From Perognathus longimembris pacificus (taxonomy: Eukaryota > Chordata > Mammalia > Rodentia > Heteromyidae), in contig NC_063168.1 in the NCBI RefSeq assembly GCF_023159225.1, forward strand, positions 61,607,398 to 61,671,397: 64,000 nucleotides of DNA, given 5' to 3'. Position numbers and translations under genes: made by a program. Under the pieces are notes generated by a model that had not been told where the DNA came from, searched no databases, and saw nothing but the letters and a program-made list of their open reading frames with translations. This document shows, one piece after another, positions 1-64,000 of the stretch (its first letter is position 1; each line of letters begins with the position of its first letter).

Positions 1-47299
<47,299 letters not shown>

Positions 47300-48075
47300 A
47301 GGCCCCTCCCTCTAGCTCCCCAACTCTTTCCCAATTCCCTCATGGAACCTGAGGGGCCCCCACCCATCCTGAGAGCCTTAGGCCTGGAGCCTGCCTGCTA
47401 CCCATAGTCTCCCCTTCTCCTCTCCCTCCCCCAGTCTTCTGCTTGTCTGGTCCTGCTCCTCAGATCCTCCTGTGGCAGGGGCATATTAGCAAAGGGTGGA
47501 GACCTAGAACATGCCCCCTCTTGCCCCATCTTGTTAAGATACCACCCTGCTGAAGAAGCCACCCCAGCCCTCCCCCTGGGCCTTCCAAGTCTGGTAAAAG
47601 CATTCATGAAATTAACCAGGGAATATGGCTTCCAGAAGATGAAATGAGCAAAGTATATCACCGCCCATCTGCACCTTGAGAACAGAGGCGATACCATCCT
47701 TCTTTGCTCTGCAATGGTGGGCATGGCTGAGCCACGCATGGCCCACCCACAGACCCTGCAGCTGTGGCAGCAGCTGCTCCTGCCCCTACTCCACTTGCTC
47801 CTCCTCCTTCCCAGATGCATGGCCTGTAGGTTTCCACCCTTCACAGGGCTTTCTCTGCCCAGGGGAGAGTTCACAAGCTGGGAAAGGAGTATTGCCAGTG
47901 ACCCCTGGGCTCCCCCATCCCTGAAGGCAGCCCCCTGTGCCTTCCTGCCCTGCAACCCCAGCCAGGAATAGGCACTCGAACTACAGTCCCATACCTGTAC
48001 CTGGGTTTCTGTTGGCTGGTTTTTGTTGAGTGTGATTTTTTTTCCTCTTAATAATTAAAGTAAACACTGAGCTGA
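47300..48075 (+). other. OTOF: OTOF 3' UTR
   Basis: From the stop of exon B to the region just past the poly-A signal; no repeat inside. The end is inferred from the signal position. Confidence 0.75.
48054..48059 (+). terminator. OTOF: OTOF polyadenylation signal (ATTAAA)
   Basis: ATTAAA in TAATAATTAAAGTAAACAC, about 755 bp after the exon B stop. It is the only clear signal downstream. Confidence 0.75.
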
Positions 48076-48520
48076 GAGCCTGCATTGGCCCACTGGAAGA
48101 TGAGCCTCTGTTGTAGGGCACCACCAGATCAGCAGTTACTCTGGGGTGTACCAGAGGTTACCCCTTGTGTAGCTTCTCAGGGACCAGCATTCAAGGGGGC
48201 CGGGGGCACAGGGCTACCTGATTAGATTTTCCATGGGAGAAGCCTACCACCATAACCCGAAGGGCATGCCAGGGTGGATCTGGGGCTTCCAAAGCGCTGA
48301 AAAGGCTCTGCAGGCCTAGGGACCGTCTGAAGCCTCACGGCCCCACCAAGGCCCCACAGTTCCAGCCTCCATCCACAGAAGCAAGACGGAAGCCCTTTGC
48401 CTCCAGACTCAGCCAAGGTCACCACCTCAACTCAGGGACAAAGTACCCTCAGACCACACAGAAAAGGGCAGTGGACTCTGTCTCACCAGACCAACTGGCA
48501 TTGCTTCTTTAAAATTGATA
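48076..48520. other. Intergenic gap between convergent OTOF and DRC1
   Basis: About 445 bp of unique sequence with no repeat or open gene recognised; bounded by the two inferred 3' ends. Confidence 0.7.
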
Positions 48521-48540
48521 CTGCCTTAGCTTCAAACGAG

Positions 48541-48546
48541 TTTAAT
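48541..48546 (-). terminator. DRC1: DRC1 polyadenylation signal (ATTAAA on minus strand)
   Basis: TTTAAT on the plus strand, about 142 bp after the DRC1 stop codon; a short 3' UTR suits this gene. Confidence 0.65.
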
Positions 48547-48687
48547 CAGAACTATAGGTACAGGCAACAACTTTTGCTCCTTGATTCTGAAATACTGATA
48601 CACACATCTCTGGAAAATAAGATGTCCCAAGTCCTTGGGAGATATGTAGGTGCTGGCTTTGGCATCACCACCAGCTCAGATTTGCCT

Positions 48688-60395
<11,708 letters not shown>

Positions 60396-60422
60396 CTAAA
60401 AATAAGAATTAAGTTAAACAAC

Positions 60423-60489
60423 AACAGGAACTGGAGATGTGGCTCAAGTAGTAGAGTACCAATCTTGAGTGAAAAAGCCAAGACACACA

Positions 60490-60527
<38 letters not shown>
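60423..60527 (+). repeat. ID-like fragment and (CA)n array
   Basis: GGAGATGTGGCTCAAGTAGT followed by a CA array from 60484. Confidence 0.85.
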
Positions 60528-60529
<2 letters not shown>

Positions 60530-60530
<1 letters not shown>

Positions 60531-60747
60531 CTGGTAGCCTTTAAGGCCTATGATCCTAGCTACCCAGAGGGCTAAGGTCTGAAAATTGCAGTTTGAAGCC
60601 AGCCCAGGCAGAAAATTCCTTGAGACTTTTAATCTCCAATTAGCCAACAAAAGGCCTGAAATTGAGCTATGGCTGAAGAGGTAGAGTGCCTGCTTTGAAT
60701 GAAAAATCCCAGTGAGAGCCCAAGGACCTAAGTTCAAGCCCTAGTAC

Positions 60748-60796
<49 letters not shown>
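60530..60796 (+). repeat. Composite B1/ID-like SINE with (CA)n tail
   Basis: CCTATGATCCTAGCTACCCA, GAGCTATGGCTGAAGAGGTA and CTAAGTTCAAGCCCTAGTAC, then about 23 CA units. Confidence 0.9.
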
Positions 60797-60798
<2 letters not shown>

Positions 60799-61673
60799 GC
60801 CTTGGTATAATTTTTTGGACTGGGGGTCCACAATGGTTTGTTCTAGTCATGCCAGAAGGAACTTGGGACCTTTTGAACTTTTTCTGAAGGGGCAGTGAGT
60901 GAAGCCAGGGTGTTTTACGCAGCAGATAAGCTCATCACCACTGAGTTATGTCCCTAGGCCCAACTAACTGCCTCAACCTGGCTTCTTAAATTCTATCAGT
61001 GGAGGCAAATCAAAAGTCAACCAGATAAAATACAATCACCTGCAAGCTAAAAGCTGCACACCCAAAGCCTGAGAAAGTGCACTGCAAGAGTTTTCAAGCC
61101 CATGGAACTCTGTACTTTGCTCCAGCCCCTGTAAAGCCAGACACAGCTCCTCTAAAGAATCCCACCAAGCTGGCAATCTGCCCATTTGCTCTTCTAGAAT
61201 AAGTTTAGTGTTAAGCAACCTACGTTCATCTACGTAAAAGTAAAACCAACATATTTTTCCATTTCCATCAGCTGGATTCATTCATTCAACAAATATTTGA
61301 ATGTCAAATACACATGAGACATTTTTCTAATTGCTGCTGGAAAAACGCTGGCAAAAAGTCATAGTCCCACCCCGTCTGGCATGGACAGCCTAGCAATAAG
61401 AAGTGAGGAAGTGGCATTGGCCATTGGATGAACACTGCCCTTGGCATTGAGGGACCAAGGAAGGTATCCTTGAGCAGATGTACATTAGCATGACTGCCTG
61501 TGACCTGGAGAATGAGAGGGAGAGAAGAGTGGTGTTGGGGAAAATGCCAGCAGTCGGGAATGTGAGACAAGGATGGTCTCAAAGGCAGGCGACCAGGCAA
61601 CAGAGCCTTAGCAAGCCCAGAATTTACACTATCCAGAAGTCAGGGGAGTGTCCCTAAAGACGCTGAATAGGAG

Positions 61674-61750
61674 CTAAGCACTCATAGCTCACATCTGTAA
61701 TCCTAGCTACTTGGGCAGATCAGTGTGAGGCAAGCCCAGGCAGAAAAGTT
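61674..61750 (+). repeat. Composite SINE left fragment
   Basis: CACATCTGTAATCCTAGCTA and GAGGCAAGCCCAGGCAGAAA; truncated. Confidence 0.75.
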
Positions 61751-61972
61751 GGAAATTTCCCTTTTCAACCTACAGCTAGGTATACAGTAGTATGTGTCTC
61801 TTGTCTTACACTATGTGGGAGGATGGGAGGCCGAAAGCGTTCCATCTCCATGGAGGGAAGCTGGTTGCCATGACGCTTGCCTATGGTCCCAGAAGGAATG
61901 GGAAGCCTAAAATGGGTGCATGGAGGTCCAGGTGCATGCTTGGGTTTGGAGCAAGACCCTATCTCAGTACAT

Positions 61973-62260
61973 CTAGGTACTGACAACTCATGCCTATAAT
62001 CCTATCTATGCAGGAGGCTGAGATCCGAGGACTGTGGTTCAAAGCCATCCCAGACAGAAAAGTTCATGGGACTCTTATTGCCAATTAAACAGGGGGGAAA
62101 AGAAGCATAAAATAGAAATATGACTCAGCAGTAGAGTACCTACCTAGTTAGAAAACCAAGTTAGTACCCTGAGTTCAAACCCTAGTATTTACTGCCCAAT
62201 AAAAAGAAAGGAAGGAAGGAGGGAAGGAAAGAAGGAAGGAAAGAAGGAAGGTAGGAAAGA
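61973..62260 (+). repeat. Composite B1/ID-like SINE with GGAA tail
   Basis: CATGCCTATAATCCTATCTA, AATATGACTCAGCAGTAGAG and GAGTTCAAACCCTAGTATT, then a GGAA/GAAA array (62207-62260). Confidence 0.85.
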
Positions 62261-62333
62261 TATTAGCAGAAAATGATCTGTTCAGGCCCTGTACAAAGAT
62301 CACTCTTGTCAGTTTGTGAAAGAAAGATTAGAG

Positions 62334-62475
62334 AGGCCAGGCATGGTACCACACACCTATAATCCTGACATTTTGGAGATGGAGCCAGGATTGTAAATTC
62401 TAGGTCAGCTTAGACAACACAGGAAGTTCCAGGACAGCCTAGGTCGAACGGCAAGATTCTACCTTACTACGTAAG
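62334..62475 (+). repeat. B1-type SINE, diverged
   Basis: GGCATGGTACCACACACCTA, GGTCAGCTTAGACAACACAG and GACAGCCTAGGTCGAACGGC. Confidence 0.75.
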
Positions 62476-63011
62476 GTGTGTGTGTGTATGTGTGTGTGAA
62501 AAGTTGAGGCAAGGCTGGAGGCAGAGCAAATACAGACTAGCTTGTGTGCTCCTGCCTTTTCTCAGAAGGGAGGCAAGGATGGAGAAAGTAATTAAGCGCA
62601 ATCAGAGCTTCCTATGCAGCTACCTGTGGTGCTCTCCCACACCTGTCTAGGCTACAGGCTTCACAGAGTCAGCAGAAAGAGCAGTTCCAGGCTGCGATCC
62701 AACTCTCCCTGGGTCATCTTCATGGAGGTGACACATCATCAAGTCAGGAGGTGTGGCATTCCCACGGTCCCTGCAAAGTCCAGGGATCACCACTCCCCAC
62801 CAACCCCATAACTCCTACATTGTCACTGAGGAAGTCTGCCAAGCCTGGTGTACTTAACTAGTACAGAGACCCGGCTGGAAGGCGGGCTTCTCTGTAAGTG
62901 TGGCCTACTTTGCAAATGTGAGAACCTGAGCTCAAAGTCCAGCACACCCAAAAAGAAAAAGAAAGCCATCCTAACTGTAGAAATCTTAAAATTGACTCCA
63001 AAATCAGTTTT

Positions 63012-63216
63012 TGGGTTTTTTTTTGGCCAGTCCTGGGCCTTGGACTCAGGGCCTGAGCACTGTCCCTGGCTTCTTCCCGCTCAAGGCTAGCACTTTGCCA
63101 CTTGAGCCACAGCGCCGCTTCTGGCCGTTTTCTGTATATGTGGTGCTGGGGAACCGAACCTAGAGCCTCGTGTATCCGAGGCAGGCACTCTTGCCACTAG
63201 GCTATATCCCCAGCCC
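63012..63216 (-). repeat. Young dimeric ID-like SINE, reverse, with target-site duplication
   Basis: GGCCAGTCCTGGGCCTTGGA, GCCACTTGAGCCACAGCGCC and CTAGGCTATATCCCCAGCCC. The direct repeat CCAAAATCAGTTTT lies at 62998-63011 and 63217-63230. Confidence 0.95.
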
Positions 63217-63274
63217 CCAAAATCAGTTTTGAATATCCTCAGAACAGAAGCTTGTAATCTTTGTCATTTAACTT

Positions 63275-63275
<1 letters not shown>

Positions 63276-63305
<30 letters not shown>
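63276..63305. repeat. (TG)n microsatellite
   Basis: About 14 TG units. Confidence 0.93.
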
Positions 63306-63314
63306 AAAAGAAGA

Positions 63315-63452
63315 GCTGTTGCTGGTGGCTCACGCCTGTAATCCTAGATATTCAAGAAACTGAGTGAGATCTGAAGATCACAGTTTGAAGCCAGCCCAAA
63401 CCAAGGAAGTCTGTGAGAATTTTATCTCCAACACAAACTATCAAAAAGCTAG
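63315..63452 (+). repeat. Composite SINE left part, interrupted
   Basis: GCTCACGCCTGTAATCCTAG and GAAGATCACAGTTTGAAGCC. The next SINE inserted at its AAAAAGCTAGCT. Confidence 0.85.
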
Positions 63453-63457
63453 CTTAC

Positions 63458-63669
63458 GGGGCTGGGAATATGGCCTAGTGGCAAGAGTGCTTGCCTCGTA
63501 TGCATGAAGCCCTGGGTTCGATTCCCCAGCACCACATATACAGAAACTGGCCAGAAGTGGTGCTGTGACTCAAGTGGTAGAATACTAACTAGCATTGAGC
63601 AAAAAGAAGCCAGGGACAGTGCTCAGGCCCTGAGTCCAAGGCCCAGGACTGGCCAAAAAAATAAAAATA
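63458..63669 (+). repeat. Dimeric ID-like SINE with target-site duplication
   Basis: AATATGGCCTAGTGGCAAGA, GGGTTCGATTCCCCAGCACC and an A-rich tail. AAAAAGCTAGCT recurs at 63443-63454 and 63670-63681. Confidence 0.94.
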
Positions 63670-64000
63670 AAAAAGCTAGCTCACAGCCTCATGTGACCAT
63701 AACTAATCATACTTCTCAGTATCTGTGTTTGTTCTGTCTGTTATTTATTTTTTCCATTTATGTATATCCTTTGTAAGATTTTTTTGCAGATTGCAAAAGC
63801 AAAATTTGCACACTTTGAAAATTGTGGAAGTATAGCAAATAAAAAAGAAGGAAAAAGGCTACAAGGGACAGAAAGAACGGTCCACAGGCCTCGCCCAAGA
63901 GCAACCCAGGCTTCATGGACAGGCTTCCATTCAGGGTTCTTTAGAGCACAGAATTAAACTCTGCCTAGAATTTTAATGTCCTAATTGTCTCCTTCAAAAT

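Larger units (their letters stand above)
60396..64000 (-). other. DRC1: DRC1 intron (partial), no exon seen
   Basis: I looked for the upstream DRC1 exon encoding a motif like NRQRIWDCEEYN and did not see it. Holds SINEs, CA and TG arrays and unique sequence (60800-61660, 62490-62990, 63680-64000). Confidence 0.75.

Noticed and set aside
60396..64000. Further DRC1 exon upstream
   Set aside because: No stretch on the minus strand resembles the next expected coiled-coil exon; the region reads as intron and repeats.

Overview
This is a nuclear genomic window from a mammal, most likely a geomyoid or heteromyid rodent (kangaroo rat, pocket mouse or relative). The coding exons are close to mouse and human proteins. 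The introns carry many copies of a dimeric ID-like SINE (tRNA-type A and B boxes, A-rich tail) and of a composite with a B1-like left part and an ID-like right part. I associate this combination with Geomyoidea; the species call is inference.

Two convergent protein-coding genes fill the window. Positions 1 to about 48,075, plus strand, hold OTOF (otoferlin), entered in the intron before the exon for residue ~110 and running to its 3' end. I place 41 shared coding exons plus two alternative last exons, 44903-45083 and 47119-47299. The shared exons plus either last exon give 5,670 nt (1,889 codons and a stop) with no frame break. The missing part is the first four or so exons (most of C2A). OTOF is the calcium sensor for synaptic vesicle fusion at inner hair cell ribbon synapses.

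Positions 48,520 to beyond 60,395, minus strand, hold the 3' half of DRC1 (dynein regulatory complex subunit 1 of motile cilia): ten coding exons from ILEQQLQQ to the stop at 48688-48690, 529 residues. The two genes end tail to tail about 450 bp apart, which agrees with my recollection of the human 2p23 order. From 60,396 to 64,000 I see only DRC1 intron and repeats.

The points most worth a second look are: a 7-copy, 27-bp in-frame minisatellite that lengthens one DRC1 exon by roughly 90 codons relative to human; a second GC-rich minisatellite in the last DRC1 intron that keeps the reading frame open past a splice donor; an OTOF 60-nt tandem acceptor whose optional peptide appears to lack the RXR motif I recall in human; an OTOF GC-AG intron; an intronic, in-frame, strong-context ATG before the C2C exons; nested and inverted SINEs with clear target-site duplications; a probable solo LTR; and a long polypyrimidine compound microsatellite. 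I see no bacterial or phage content, no CRISPR array and no new multi-gene system. The unusual material is repeat-driven change inside two well-known genes.
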